This document shows, one piece after another, positions 8,301 to 18,621 of a stretch of 64,000 bases of DNA (position 1 is the first letter of the stretch; each line of letters opens with the position of its first letter). The stretch is from Acidobacteriota bacterium (GTDB lineage: Bacteria; Acidobacteriota; Terriglobia; Bryobacterales; Bryobacteraceae), in the NCBI GenBank assembly GCA_017307505.1, contig JAFKEE010000058.1, forward strand, positions 15,696 to 79,695. Reading direction: 5' to 3'. The notes beneath the pieces were generated by a model. That model was not told where the DNA came from, did no database searches, and saw only the letters and a list, made by a program, of their open reading frames with translations. A program made the position numbers and the translations under genes.

Positions 8301-8420
8301 CGCGCAAGACAGCCCGCCGCGATGGCCTCATATCCATTGGACTTGTCGATGCTCGCCATTGGCCGCGAGTGTAGCATTCGAACACCGTAATCACGGCAGA
8401 CCGCCATCACTCCAAAGCAC
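8301..8420 (-). pseudogene. Truncated duplicate of the methyltransferase 5' end
   Basis: This segment is the second copy of the 120-base repeat at 5901-6020 (109 of 120 identical by count). Read on the minus strand it gives GVMAVCRDYGVRMLHSRP..SIDKSNGYEAIA and then AGCLARGTQ, where the intact gene has PDYIARRGSQ. It then loses all similarity before the SAM-binding motif. It is therefore a fragment, not a gene. Confidence 0.8.
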
Positions 8421-8610
8421 GCCCCCACCCCACTTCTCCCCCGATTCCCGCATGAAGGTTTCTTCAGTCACAGAGATTTCAGATCTCTATTTCCTTTATT
8501 TGCAACACAGCCCTTCCCCAAGCACCGCCTTACCTTTTGACGTACCCTTTACCCTGGAATCGCGCCGGCTTCCATGCCGGCCATTTTCATTTACAAGGGA
8601 GTTTTCAGAA

Positions 8611-9321
8611 ATGTCGTCCGCTGCTCAGGTTCTCGCCAATCAGGCAAATGCCCAGTTGTCTACCGGCCCCGTCTCCATCGAAGGCAAGGCCCGCTCCGCC
8701 CAGAACGCCCGCCGCCACGGCTTCACCGCCCGGCACCTCAACATCACACCCGAAGACCGCGCTGAGTTCGCGGAACTCGAAACCGCCCTCCGCCTCAAGA
8801 CGCGTCCAGCAGACGGTCTCGAAGAGGAGATCTTCCACCGCATCCTCACTCACACCTGGAACCTCCGCCGCATCGAAGCCTTCGAGAGCCTGATCCTTGC
8901 CGAAACGAACCCATTGGCCGAATCCGACCCCTACGCCGGCAAGCTCGAACGCTACGCCCGCTACCGCCGAGACCTGGAGCGCGGCCTCTATCGCGCCATG
9001 AAGGAACTCAGCAAACTCCAGACCGAGCGCGTCGCCCTCCTCCAACAGCACGCCGCCGTCGTCCAGGGCATCAGCGAAGGCGCGCCCCTGGCCGAGATCA
9101 CGCGTCTCACCAAAACCACAGGCGACTTCTTCAACGTCGACAACTACGGCGAAGCACGGCTGGCCCAGGACCGCCTCACCAAGGGCATCGACCACGTCGT
9201 CGAAATCAACCAGGAGGCGCTCGCAGAGTTCGAAGCAAATGAGGCCGAACAAAACGAAGCCGATCTGGCCGCGGACGAGGCCCAGATGCCGATCCTGCGC
9301 TACATGCAATCCCGGAAATAG
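8611..9321 (+). CDS. Conserved hypothetical protein, 'STGP..EGKARSAQNARRHG' family
   Basis: The protein has 236 residues from ATG 8611, with AAGGGAG upstream; the frame is open further upstream but that extension is not protein-like. The N-terminus QANAQLSTGPVSIEGKARSA followed by QNARRHGFTA is a signature I know from a large, uncharacterised family abundant in Acidobacteriota and Planctomycetota. The remainder is predicted to be a long charged helical region (FAELETALRLK, ERYARYRRDLERGLYRAM, ELSKLQTERVALLQQHAAVV), suggesting a coiled coil. There is no signal peptide or enzymatic motif. Its position directly after the mobile-element debris fits the frequent occurrence of the family in variable regions, but the role is unknown. 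Confidence 0.75.
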   Translation: MSSAAQVLANQANAQLSTGPVSIEGKARSAQNARRHGFTARHLNITPEDRAEFAELETALRLKTRPADGLEEEIFHRILTHTWNLRRIEAFESLILAETNPLAESDPYAGKLERYARYRRDLERGLYRAMKELSKLQTERVALLQQHAAVVQGISEGAPLAEITRLTKTTGDFFNVDNYGEARLAQDRLTKGIDHVVEINQEALAEFEANEAEQNEADLAADEAQMPILRYMQSRK

Positions 9322-9684
9322 AGAGGCGGCCATCGCCCGCACTCGACGCGCCACGAAAGGAAGCCAATCCCCTGGACACCCGTCCGGGTATGACGCCCGG
9401 TCTCGATCTTTGACAACCTAATCTCCCATCCGGCGTCGGCGGCGCCCCCAGCCGCCCACCTCGCGCCGCCGCGATTCGCCTCTTCTTCAGGCCGGTAGTG
9501 TCTGCACTTGCATCTCTATATGAGAGGCGAGGCGATTCCACGTCGGCGGCCCCATGCACCTCCTGACCCGCGTAGTCCCCCAGCCCCCCATGGTCAGGAG
9601 AAGAACCCGGGAGAAGGACCAGGGGGCGGTTTTTACCGTACGGTTGTGATACTGTTTCCAGTAATCCATGAGGAGGCTGATCTT
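9322..9684. other. Intergenic region without a recognised gene
   Basis: These 363 bases between the 'STGP' family gene and the aldo/keto reductase hold no reading frame that looks like protein. The 3' end carries the strong AGGAGG (9670-9675) used by the downstream gene. A run of Ts followed by ACCGTACGGTTGTGATACTG just upstream may contain the promoter, but no -35/-10 pair could be assigned with confidence. Confidence 0.5.
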
Positions 9685-10581
9685 ATGGCGCACTGCAACC
9701 GTCGCAACTTCCTGAAAACCGCGGCCATCGCCGCCGGCACTGCCGCCGTGGGCGGTTTGAACCTGACCGCCGCTCCCACCAGGCGCGCGGCGACCGACTT
9801 CGTGACGTTGGGCAATTCAGGCGTCAAAGTCACCCGCCTCGCCTTCGGCACGGGTACCTTTGGCGGACGCGTCCAGCGCGAACTGGGCCAGGAGCAGTTC
9901 ACCAAACTGGTCCGGCACGCCTATGACAGCGGCATCCGCTTCTTTGAGACCGCCGACGCCTATCGTGGCATGCCCGAGATGCTCGGCATCGCGCTGCAGG
10001 GCATCCCGCGCGACTCCTACCGGCTGATGACGAAGTTCCGCCTCAACACGCAGGAAGATCCCAAGGAGACGATCGACCGGTTCCGCCGCGAGCTGAAGTC
10101 GGAATATGTCGACATCCTGCTGCTGCACTGCGTACGCTCAGCCACCTGGAGTGCGGACTATGAACGCCTGCGCGATGTCTTCTCCGAGGTCAAGCAGAAA
10201 AAGGTGATCGTGGCGCATGGTGCTTCCTGCCATGGACTGCTACCCCTGCGCGCCTTCCCGGGCAACAAGTGGCTGGATGTCGCGCTGATGCGCGTCAACC
10301 ATAAGGGCGTCAAAATGGATTCCCTCCAGACGCGCGACACGAATGACCTGGGCGATGTCGATGAAGTCTTCACTCACGTGGCCGAGGTTCACAAGCAAGG
10401 CACGGGCGTGCTCGGCATGAAGCTGATCGGCGAAGGGCAGTTCACCAACGCCGACGACCGCGAGGCGGCCATGAAGAAAGTGATCCAGAGCGGCGCCGTC
10501 GACGCCACGACGATCGGTTTCAAATCCCCCGCCGAGGTCGACGAAGCCATCGCCCGCATGAACCGGCTCCTGAACGCCTGA
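9685..10581 (+). CDS. Tat-exported aldo/keto reductase
   Basis: This is a 298-residue NAD(P)H-dependent aldo/keto reductase preceded by a twin-arginine signal (CNRRNFLKTAAIAAGTAAVGG). The catalytic tetrad is visible in FFETADAYRG (Asp and Tyr), MTKFRL (Lys) and LLLHCVRSA (His). The C-terminal part contains the phosphate-binding region TTIGFKSPAEVDEAI. ATG 9685 is fixed by AGGAGG nine bases upstream; an upstream in-frame extension is not protein-like. The C-terminal ferredoxin domain of some relatives is absent. The signal implies it folds with its cofactor in the cytoplasm before export. The carbonyl substrate is unknown. It stands alone, bounded downstream by a repeat-rich intergenic segment. 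Confidence 0.9.
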   Translation: MAHCNRRNFLKTAAIAAGTAAVGGLNLTAAPTRRAATDFVTLGNSGVKVTRLAFGTGTFGGRVQRELGQEQFTKLVRHAYDSGIRFFETADAYRGMPEMLGIALQGIPRDSYRLMTKFRLNTQEDPKETIDRFRRELKSEYVDILLLHCVRSATWSADYERLRDVFSEVKQKKVIVAHGASCHGLLPLRAFPGNKWLDVALMRVNHKGVKMDSLQTRDTNDLGDVDEVFTHVAEVHKQGTGVLGMKLIGEGQFTNADDREAAMKKVIQSGAVDATTIGFKSPAEVDEAIARMNRLLNA

Positions 10582-10589
10582 CCGCCCCG

Positions 10590-10684
10590 TTGTGGGTGAG
10601 CTTTGCTGTTGTGGGTGAGCTTTGTTGTTGTGGGTGAGCTTTGCTGTTGTGGGTGAGATTTGTTGTTGTGGGGCGAGATTTATC
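10590..10684. repeat. Minisatellite, 5 copies of a 19-bp unit
   Basis: Five head-to-tail 19-base units start at 10590, 10609, 10628, 10647 and 10666. The consensus is TTGTGGGTGAGCTTTGYTG. The first three differ only at one C/T position, while the fourth and fifth carry AGATTT instead of AGCTTT, and the fifth is further diverged. The array starts 9 bases after the aldo/keto reductase stop codon. There are no unique spacers, so it is not a CRISPR array. Confidence 0.95.
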
Positions 10685-10688
10685 TTGC

Positions 10689-10776
10689 GCGGGGCTTCAG
10701 CCCCGCCAAATCCAACCCCGTCCCCATCGCGTAGGAGGGCGGGCGCCCTCGCCCGCAGCCGACCCCCAGGTCGGCT
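10689..10776. repeat. Cluster of three perfect stem-loops (REP-like)
   Basis: Three perfect palindromes lie within 88 bases: GCGGGGC-TTCA-GCCCCGC at 10689-10706, GCGGGCG-CCCT-CGCCCGC at 10739-10756 and AGCCGACC-CCCA-GGTCGGCT at 10757-10776, the last two directly adjacent. None is followed by a T tract on either strand, so they are not ordinary intrinsic terminators. They sit between two convergent genes and resemble dispersed intergenic palindromes. Confidence 0.8.
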
Positions 10777-10803
10777 CACCACCACCCCGTCCCCCGTCCC
10801 CCC

Positions 10804-11388
10804 TTACCCCACCCGCCCCTTCCGGTTCCACGCCACAATCGCAGGCTCGCCCTGTTCCGCCCCAAGGATGCAAACAGCCGCGGTGGCCAGCGCGAAGTGC
10901 CGCCCGCGCTGCGGTTCCAGCCCTAAATACTGCGTCGTGAAGATGCGCAGAAAATGGCCGTGAGCAAACACCGCCACGCGTCCGCCATCTTCCTTGATCC
11001 GATCGATCACCCGCCGCGCCCGGGCCGAGATCTCCTCGATGGATTCGCCGTTCGGCACAGGACCCCGCCAGATGGTCCAGCCAGGGTACTTTTCCGCCAA
11101 CTGATCCTGCGTGAAGCCGGTGCAGTCGCCGTAGTCCCACTCGGCCGCGTCCGGTTCAATCCGCGCCTGGGGCAGATAGCCCGTGAGTTCGCAGGTACGC
11201 GTGGCGCGCTGCAGCGGACTGCAGATCACCTGGTCGAACACGACCCCCTGCAGGGCCAGCGCCGTCGCCCGGGCTTCGTCTTCTCCATGCGGCGTGAGGG
11301 GCAGATCGTAACGGCCGCTGTGTTGTCCCGTGAGGGACCACGCCGTCTCTCCATGGCGAATGAGCCAGATCTCGAGGGGTTTGGACAT
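10804..11388 (-). CDS. Histidine phosphatase superfamily protein (phosphoglycerate mutase-like)
   Basis: This 194-residue protein opens with WLIRHGETAWS, the catalytic RHG motif with His12 as the phosphate acceptor. It later carries CSPLQRATRT and the second catalytic histidine in VAVFAHGHFLRI. A glutamate proton-donor region falls near AAEWDYGDCTG. It is the size of cobC/GpmB-type phosphatases, and the conserved GQHSGRYDLPLTPHGEDEA segment is typical of those acting on small phosphorylated metabolites. The exact substrate cannot be read. The gene diverges from glpK with a gap of only 95 bases, so the two share a promoter region. Confidence 0.88.
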   Translation of the reverse strand: MSKPLEIWLIRHGETAWSLTGQHSGRYDLPLTPHGEDEARATALALQGVVFDQVICSPLQRATRTCELTGYLPQARIEPDAAEWDYGDCTGFTQDQLAEKYPGWTIWRGPVPNGESIEEISARARRVIDRIKEDGGRVAVFAHGHFLRIFTTQYLGLEPQRGRHFALATAAVCILGAEQGEPAIVAWNRKGRVG

Positions 11389-11483
11389 AGACTTCTGATA
11401 TTCTCATGGCCGTGGGGAGGCCGTCAGATTCGAGGCCCGCCACCACCACGCTGCGCATCCTGTTTCGGAGAGAACAAGCAACC

Positions 11484-12970
<1,487 letters not shown>

Positions 12971-12974
<4 letters not shown>

Positions 12975-14533
12975 ACAGAGCGGAGCAACTCGAACGGCTG
13001 AAGGCGCATTCGGGTCCGTGGGACTTGCTTGTGATCGGCGGTGGCGCCACGGGTGTGGGCTGCGCGCTGGATGCCGCCGCGCGCGGCTTCCAGGTTGCAC
13101 TCATCGAGCAGCACGATTTCGGCAAGGGTACGTCCAGCCGGTCGACCAAGCTCGTTCACGGCGGCGTCCGCTATCTGGAACAGGGCAACGTGGCCCTGGT
13201 GATGGAGGCGCTGAAGGAGCGCGGCATCCTGCGCGAGAACGCTCCTCACCTGGTGGGTGACCTCGCGTTTGTCGTGCCTAACTACGAATGGTGGGAGTCG
13301 CCATTTTACGGGGTGGGCCTGCGGCTGTATGATCTGCTGGCGGGCAAGTATGGGTTCGGCGCGTCCAGGAACCTCTCGAAGGAGGAGACGCTGAACCGGC
13401 TGCCCACCCTGAAACAGGACGGGCTGCGCGGCGGAGTTGTCTATTACGATGGCCAGTTCGATGACTCGCGCCTGCTGGTTCACCTGGCCATGACGGCCAC
13501 GGAACAGGGCGCAGCCATGGTCAACTACTGCTCCGCGCAGGCTCTGTTGAAGACCGCGGACGGCATGGTACGCGGCGCGGCGGTCCGGGACGAAGAGACT
13601 GGGGCCGGGTTCGAGATCGAAGCTCGCGTGGTGATCAACGCCACAGGTTGCTTCAGTGACGGCGTGCGGCGCATGGCGGACGAATCCGTGGCCCCGATGG
13701 TCGCGCCCAGCCAGGGCATCCACCTGGTGTTCGATGCCTCGTTCCTGAAGGGCGACAGCGCCATCATGGTGCCCCACACCAGCGATGGGCGCGTGATGTT
13801 TGCCATCCCCTGGCACGGCCATACGCTGGTGGGCACGACGGACACCGCCATCAGCCAGGTCTCGCTGGAACCAGTGCCGATGGACCAGGAGATCCAGTTC
13901 ATTCTGGAGACCTCGGCCCTGTATCTGGACAAACCGCCTTCGCGCTCGGACATCCTGAGTTCCTGGGCGGGCATCCGGCCGCTGGTGAAGGCGGCGGGCG
14001 GCGGATCGACCGCCTCCTTGTCGCGCGACCACTCCATCCACATCGACCCCAGCGGCCTGCTCACCATCGCAGGCGGCAAATGGACCACTTACCGCCACAT
14101 GGCGGAGGACTGCGTCGACCAGGCCATCGTGCTGGCCGGGTTGGACGACCGCCCCTGCGTCACGCGGCGGCTGAGGATCCACGGCTACCACCACTACGCT
14201 TCGAAGTTCGGGCATCTGCAGGTTTATGGTTCCGACGCGATTCCGATCCAGGAGATGGCCCGGAACCACCCTGATCGGGGTGTTCGCCTTCATGCCGCCT
14301 TACCGTATCTGGAGTCCGAAGTGATCTGGGCCGCGCGATGGGAAATGGCCAGAACCGTGGAAGATGTTCTGGCCAGACGTACCCGTGCGCTGCTGCTGAA
14401 TGCGCGAGCGGCGATGGAGATGGCGCCCCGCGTGGCGGAACTGCTGGCCGGCGAATTTGGCCTGGATGCGGCATGGCAACGAGACCAGGTGGACGCGTTC
14501 CTGGCCATGGCGAAGCGGTATCTGCCCGAGTGA
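12971..14533 (+). CDS. glpD: Glycerol-3-phosphate dehydrogenase, FAD-dependent
   Basis: The 520-residue membrane-associated flavoenzyme oxidises glycerol 3-phosphate to dihydroxyacetone phosphate and passes electrons to quinone. The FAD-binding loop [19 protein letters not shown] lies near the N-terminus. It is followed by [29 protein letters not shown], a [11 protein letters not shown] block and the second FAD contact at [17 protein letters not shown]. It also has the C-terminal helical DUF-type domain of the GlpD/GlpA family ([17 protein letters not shown]). The start is GTG 12971 inside the glpK stop (GTGA overlap). It forms an operon with glpK, and no dedicated glycerol facilitator gene is next to it. 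Confidence 0.96.
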
Positions 14534-14561
14534 TCTTTGTTACCCTGAACTTACAGGCTCA

Positions 14562-16526
14562 ATGATCATTCTGCTCGGTTTAGTCCTGGCGGCCCTGGCT
14601 CCGCTGGAGGCTCAAAGTGCGCCTTTGGAAGACCCGATACCTCCGGCAGCGAGAGCGCCGGCGGGCTGGCGGCCCTCGGGCCCCTGGGGCGGCAGCGCCA
14701 CGGCCATCACCGTCGACTCCAATGCGCCCGACACGCTGCTGGCGGGCGCGCGCAACTCCTTGATTTTTCGTTCCAGAGACGCCGGAGCCCACTGGTCGCG
14801 CCTGGGCTTTCCACGCCATTTCCTGGGCACCATCACGACCCTGGCCATCAACCCGGCTGACCCGAAACTGTACCTCGCCGGGCTCTATGTCGAGCAGTCC
14901 CCTTACGCCGGGGTCTGGTATAGCGAGGATGCGGGTTCCACCTGGAAGATGGGCCGGGGCGTGGAAGGAATCTCGGTGCAGTCCATGGCGATCTGGGCCA
15001 AGGATCCGCGCCGCGTGGTGGTGGGCACCCGGGACGGCGTCTGGGGCAGCACGGATTCCGGGCGTACGTGGAAGCGCCTCTCGGCTCCTTATAACCACGA
15101 AATGCGCGGCGTCACCGCGGTGGCCATCGATCCGCTGGACGCTGACATCCTTTATGCGGGCACAACACACCTGCCCTGGAAATCCACGGACGGCGGCAAA
15201 ACCTGGAATTCGATCCACGATGGCATGATTGACGATTCGGATGTCTTCTCGATCGTCGTGGACCCGGCCAATCCGAAGCAGGTGCTGGCGAGTGCCTGCA
15301 GCGGCATTTACCGCAGCGAGGCGGCCGGCACGGATTGGAGCAAGTTCCAGGGCATCCCGTCCAGCCACCGGCGCACCCATGTGATCCGCATCCGGCCGGG
15401 CGACAGCAAGGTGATTTATGCCGGGACCACGCTGGGCCTGCTGAAGTCCGTCAATGGCGGCACTACGTTCAAGCAATTGAATCAATTGCACATCCTGGCG
15501 ATGACGTTCGATCCCCGGAATCCTGACCGGCTCTATATTGCGGCCGAAGGCACCGGGCTCTGGCTGAGCGAGGACGGCGGCCAGACGGCCAAACCGATCA
15601 ACACGGGCTTCGTCAGCCGGCGGCTGATCAGCGTGGCGGCGGCCGACGGGTCGTTGTATACGAACGTGATTCAGGACGGGGAAGGCGGCGGGATCTTTGC
15701 AAGCCGGAATGGAGGAGAGTCCTGGAATCTTTCGGCCAATTCGACCGTGCTGCGGGACAATCACATTACCCGGCTGGCGGGGTGTCCGGAAGATGCCAAA
15801 TTGCTGTTTGCCGGCAACGAGACCCGGGCGTTGCGCTCGCGGGACGGGGGCAAGACCTGGACGGAATTGAGGCTGGGCACGGCCAGCGCCCGCCTTCTCG
15901 CCCTGGCCTGTGTGCCTTCGGACAAGCCCGCCAAGGCGCTGGTCTACGCGGGCACGGACGCCGGGCTGATCCGGAGTTCCGATGCCGGACAGACTTGGCA
16001 GCCGGTGCGGCTGACCACGGTTAATATTCCGCACAACGTTCAGGCGATCTATACCTCCCCGGCGGCCCCGCGCCGGATCGCCGTGCGAACCACCTTTGCC
16101 ATGTATCTGTCTGAAGATTCAGGCAATTCCTGGAAAGTAATGAACATCCTATTTCCGGTGAGTATCATCTACGACATAGCGTTGGCCGGCGGACCGAAGG
16201 GGGCAGCACTGGTGGCCACGGCGCAGGGGTTATACGTTTCCGAGGATGGCGGTAAGACGTGGCAGCGCAGAGAGAACGGGCTGCAACCGGGCACGGTCAG
16301 CTCGCTGGCAGTGCGGCCGGACCACGCCGACGAAGTGTATGCATCGCAGTTTGGCCGGGTCTTCCGATCGATGAATGGGGGCCGGCTCTGGCAGTCATTG
16401 GCGCATGCGGAAATCGCGGAAGCGAGCATTCAAAAGCTGACTTTCGCGTGGGGACAGAACGACCGGCTGTTGGGGCTAACTCCCGATCTGGGAATGTTTT
16501 ATCTAGACCTTTCAGTCGATCGGTAG
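14562..16526 (+). CDS. Secreted YCF48/sortilin-like BNR-repeat protein
   Basis: This is a 654-residue protein with a signal peptide (MIILLGLVLAALAPLEAQS). It is followed by about ten repeats carrying an Asp-box/BNR-like 'S.D.G.TW' signature, such as SEDAGSTWKM, STDSGRTWKR, STDGGKTWNS, SRDGGKTWTE and SEDGGKTWQR. They alternate with 'DP.....LYAGT' strands. That pattern predicts one or two beta-propellers of the YCF48/VPS10 type. It is probably exported. In such families the propeller is a scaffold or binding surface, and no catalytic residues can be assigned. It lies 28 bases after glpD in the same direction but is unlikely to act in glycerol metabolism. Confidence 0.8.
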   Translation: MIILLGLVLAALAPLEAQSAPLEDPIPPAARAPAGWRPSGPWGGSATAITVDSNAPDTLLAGARNSLIFRSRDAGAHWSRLGFPRHFLGTITTLAINPADPKLYLAGLYVEQSPYAGVWYSEDAGSTWKMGRGVEGISVQSMAIWAKDPRRVVVGTRDGVWGSTDSGRTWKRLSAPYNHEMRGVTAVAIDPLDADILYAGTTHLPWKSTDGGKTWNSIHDGMIDDSDVFSIVVDPANPKQVLASACSGIYRSEAAGTDWSKFQGIPSSHRRTHVIRIRPGDSKVIYAGTTLGLLKSVNGGTTFKQLNQLHILAMTFDPRNPDRLYIAAEGTGLWLSEDGGQTAKPINTGFVSRRLISVAAADGSLYTNVIQDGEGGGIFASRNGGESWNLSANSTVLRDNHITRLAGCPEDAKLLFAGNETRALRSRDGGKTWTELRLGTASARLLALACVPSDKPAKALVYAGTDAGLIRSSDAGQTWQPVRLTTVNIPHNVQAIYTSPAAPRRIAVRTTFAMYLSEDSGNSWKVMNILFPVSIIYDIALAGGPKGAALVATAQGLYVSEDGGKTWQRRENGLQPGTVSSLAVRPDHADEVYASQFGRVFRSMNGGRLWQSLAHAEIAEASIQKLTFAWGQNDRLLGLTPDLGMFYLDLSVDR

Positions 16527-16558
16527 CATAATAATTAAAGGCAGGTGAAGCCCTGAAT

Positions 16559-18433
16559 ATGAAACAAACGACAATCAGTCCCAGCAATCGATCCTGGTCG
16601 CGGGCTCTGGTCGCGGCAGGCTTGGCGATAGCGATCTGTACGTCGGCTGGCGCCCAACAGGCCGCCACTGACAAGAAGAAAGCGGCCGCGGAGGGCGATG
16701 AACGCCCCGATTTCGTGGAACTCAATGGGTTCCTTGGAGGAAGCTTTTTCCAACAGGTGGATAAGGGCCTTGGAACAAAGCTCAACAATGGTGGCGCCGC
16801 TGGTGCCCGCGTGACTGAAAACTTCTGGCGGTATGTGGGCCTGGAACAGGCTTTCACATACAGCACAAACAACTTAACGTTTTTGAAACCGAATCAGCCT
16901 GGCTTGCCGAATTACGGATTCGGAAGCCGGATCTATCAGTACTCCTTGAATCCGGTAGTCTACTGGACGCCGCGCGGCTCCAGGTTCCGTCCGTTTCTGA
17001 CCGTTGGCATTTCCGCCCTCAACATTACGCCCACCGACACCGGTAAGGCGGACGGGCGCTCGCTCACCAACCAGATTTACGGCGCCCAGAACACCAACAA
17101 CAACATTCAACCTGCCATGAACTACGGCGGCGGCTTGAAGGTCCACCTGACAGACCGTATCGGTCTGCGGTTTGATGTTCGTGGTCTGTACACCAAGAAC
17201 CCGACCTACAAATTGCCCGACAGTTCCCCTACCGGCGTATACATTCCCCGCGGCAGCATGTTGAATGGCGTTCAGACCACCGCAGGCATCACGTACTACA
17301 TCGGCAAGAAGGCTGAACCCGCTCCCCCGCCGGCCCCGCCGCCGCCACCGCAGCCGCTGGCCGCCCTGAACCCCGGCACGCTTTCCGCCGGTTCCGGCAC
17401 GTTGTGCCAGGGCCGCGCCATCACGGTCCGCTCGAATGTGACCGACCCCGCCGGACGCACGATCACCTACAAGTGGACTGTCAACGGCCAGCCGGCCGGC
17501 AGCAACAGCCCGGAACTCACCTTCACCCCGGATAAGCCGGGCGCCTACATGGTGGAACTCCAGGCCGATGCCCCCAACAACGAGGGTCTCGCCACGCGTA
17601 CCGCCAAGGCGAACACGCTGTCGCTGAACGTGCAGGAGTACAAGGCTCCGACGATCGGGACCATCTCGGTGAACCCGGCCGCCATCGAATATGGCCAGTC
17701 CGCCGCGTTGAGCACGACAGCCACCGGATCCGCCTGCTCGACGATCAGCTATCAGTGGACCGCCACGGAAGGCACGATCGGGAACCCGACCGGAGCTTCC
17801 ACCTCGTTCGACTCGAAGTCGGTTCGCTTCGACCAGGGCGGCAAGATCCAGTCGAAGACCGTGACCATCACCGGCAAGGTGACCGACGACCGCGGCCAGT
17901 CCGCCACGGCCACCGGCACTCTGAAGGTGGACTACACGCCTCAGTCGATCCGCTTCTCCGACGTGATCTTCTCCAAGGGCAGCAGCCGCGTGAACAACTG
18001 CGGCAAGCGCGTCCTGCTGGAAGAGCTCGCGCCGAAGGCGGCCGATCCTGACTACGAGATCGTCCTCGTCGGCCACATCGACAACGACGAAGCTTCCAAG
18101 ACCAAGGTACCTTCCAAGCTGGATCAGCAGCGCACGCTGAACGCACTGGCCGTCCTCACCGGCGGCACGGGCACCTGCGCCAATGTGGATCCCAGCCGGG
18201 TGAAGGTGGATTGGGTCGGCACCGAGCAGGTCGCCGATATGCAGCCCGCCCTCTGCGGCACCTCCGCCCGCTCGGCCTCCAAGGAGCGTCCGGGTTCGAT
18301 GGCCTCCACCGCCGATCAGAATCGCCGCGTGGAAGTCTGGCTGGTGCCCAAGGGAACCAAGATGCCCAGCTCCTTCAAGGGTGCCAAGACGGTGACCCCG
18401 CGGGAACTGAAGCGCCTCGGCTGCCCCAAATAA
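16559..18433 (+). CDS. Outer-membrane protein with beta-barrel, PKD-like and OmpA-like domains
   Basis: The protein has 624 residues. A signal peptide (ALVAAGLAIAICTSAGAQQ) leads into an outer-membrane barrel-like region of about residues 45-255 (VELNGFLGGSFF..., ending VQTTAGITYYIGKK). A proline-rich hinge (EPAPPPAPPPPPQP) follows, then two Ig/PKD-like domains (TITYKWTVNGQPAG; TISYQWTATEGTIG). The C-terminal OmpA-like domain begins at IRFSDVIFSKGSS and holds the peptidoglycan-binding signature VLVGHIDND and the terminal QNRRVEVWLVPKG. It would tether the outer membrane to the cell wall. Several cysteines in the C-terminal domain may form disulfides. The gene ends at a clear intrinsic terminator. 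Confidence 0.85.
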   Translation: MKQTTISPSNRSWSRALVAAGLAIAICTSAGAQQAATDKKKAAAEGDERPDFVELNGFLGGSFFQQVDKGLGTKLNNGGAAGARVTENFWRYVGLEQAFTYSTNNLTFLKPNQPGLPNYGFGSRIYQYSLNPVVYWTPRGSRFRPFLTVGISALNITPTDTGKADGRSLTNQIYGAQNTNNNIQPAMNYGGGLKVHLTDRIGLRFDVRGLYTKNPTYKLPDSSPTGVYIPRGSMLNGVQTTAGITYYIGKKAEPAPPPAPPPPPQPLAALNPGTLSAGSGTLCQGRAITVRSNVTDPAGRTITYKWTVNGQPAGSNSPELTFTPDKPGAYMVELQADAPNNEGLATRTAKANTLSLNVQEYKAPTIGTISVNPAAIEYGQSAALSTTATGSACSTISYQWTATEGTIGNPTGASTSFDSKSVRFDQGGKIQSKTVTITGKVTDDRGQSATATGTLKVDYTPQSIRFSDVIFSKGSSRVNNCGKRVLLEELAPKAADPDYEIVLVGHIDNDEASKTKVPSKLDQQRTLNALAVLTGGTGTCANVDPSRVKVDWVGTEQVADMQPALCGTSARSASKERPGSMASTADQNRRVEVWLVPKGTKMPSSFKGAKTVTPRELKRLGCPK

Positions 18434-18462
18434 GCTGATCTGACCACTGCTCCAAACACAAG

Positions 18463-18494
18463 CCCGGCCCTCGCAAGGGGGCCGGGTTTTGTTT
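18463..18494 (+). terminator. Intrinsic terminator after the OmpA-like gene
   Basis: An 8-bp GC stem, CCCGGCCC (18463-18470) paired with GGGCCGGG (18479-18486), closes an 8-base loop and runs directly into TTTTGTTTT. It starts 29 bases after the stop codon. Confidence 0.9.
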
Positions 18495-18586
18495 TGAGCC
18501 GGCAGGGTTGCCCGGCGGCAGCCGGAACGGTCAGAATAGGATTGAGAGGCAACGTCCTCCGCCCTCCTCCGTGAGGGAGATCAAGT

Positions 18587-18618
18587 CCGGGACGGCCCGG
18601 CCCTTGCAAAGGAGGGCC
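18587..18618 (+). promoter_or_regulatory. Candidate guanidine-responsive leader (mini-ykkC-like hairpin)
   Basis: CCGGG-ACGG-CCCGG (18587-18600) is a perfect 5-bp stem closed by an ACGG tetraloop, the hallmark loop (ACGR) of guanidine-II/mini-ykkC hairpins. A competing hairpin pairs GGCCC (18599-18603) with GGGCC (18614-18618). That second arm covers the Shine-Dalgarno AGGAGGG (18610-18616). The two structures share G18599-G18600, so they exclude each other. This is what a ligand-controlled ON switch for the guanidinium exporter would need. The canonical second ACGR hairpin was not found upstream; an ACGG at about 18532 has only a 2-bp stem. Confidence 0.45.
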
Positions 18619-18621
18619 GAG

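Noticed and set aside
8245..8610. N-terminal extension of the 'STGP' family protein
   Set aside because: The upstream frame is open but overlaps the duplicated methyltransferase fragment and reads as Ser/Pro/Arg-rich noise; ATG 8611 with AAGGGAG matches the family N-terminus.
10590..10684. CRISPR array
   Set aside because: The 19-base units are contiguous, with no unique spacers and no cas genes nearby.
10689..10776. Intrinsic terminators for the convergent genes
   Set aside because: The three stems are perfect but none is followed by a T tract on either strand, so they were called REP-like palindromes instead.
18495..18586. Guanidine-I (ykkC) riboswitch upstream of sugE
   Set aside because: The AGGGTTGCCCGG stretch loosely resembles part of the ykkC consensus, but the conserved core blocks could not be matched.
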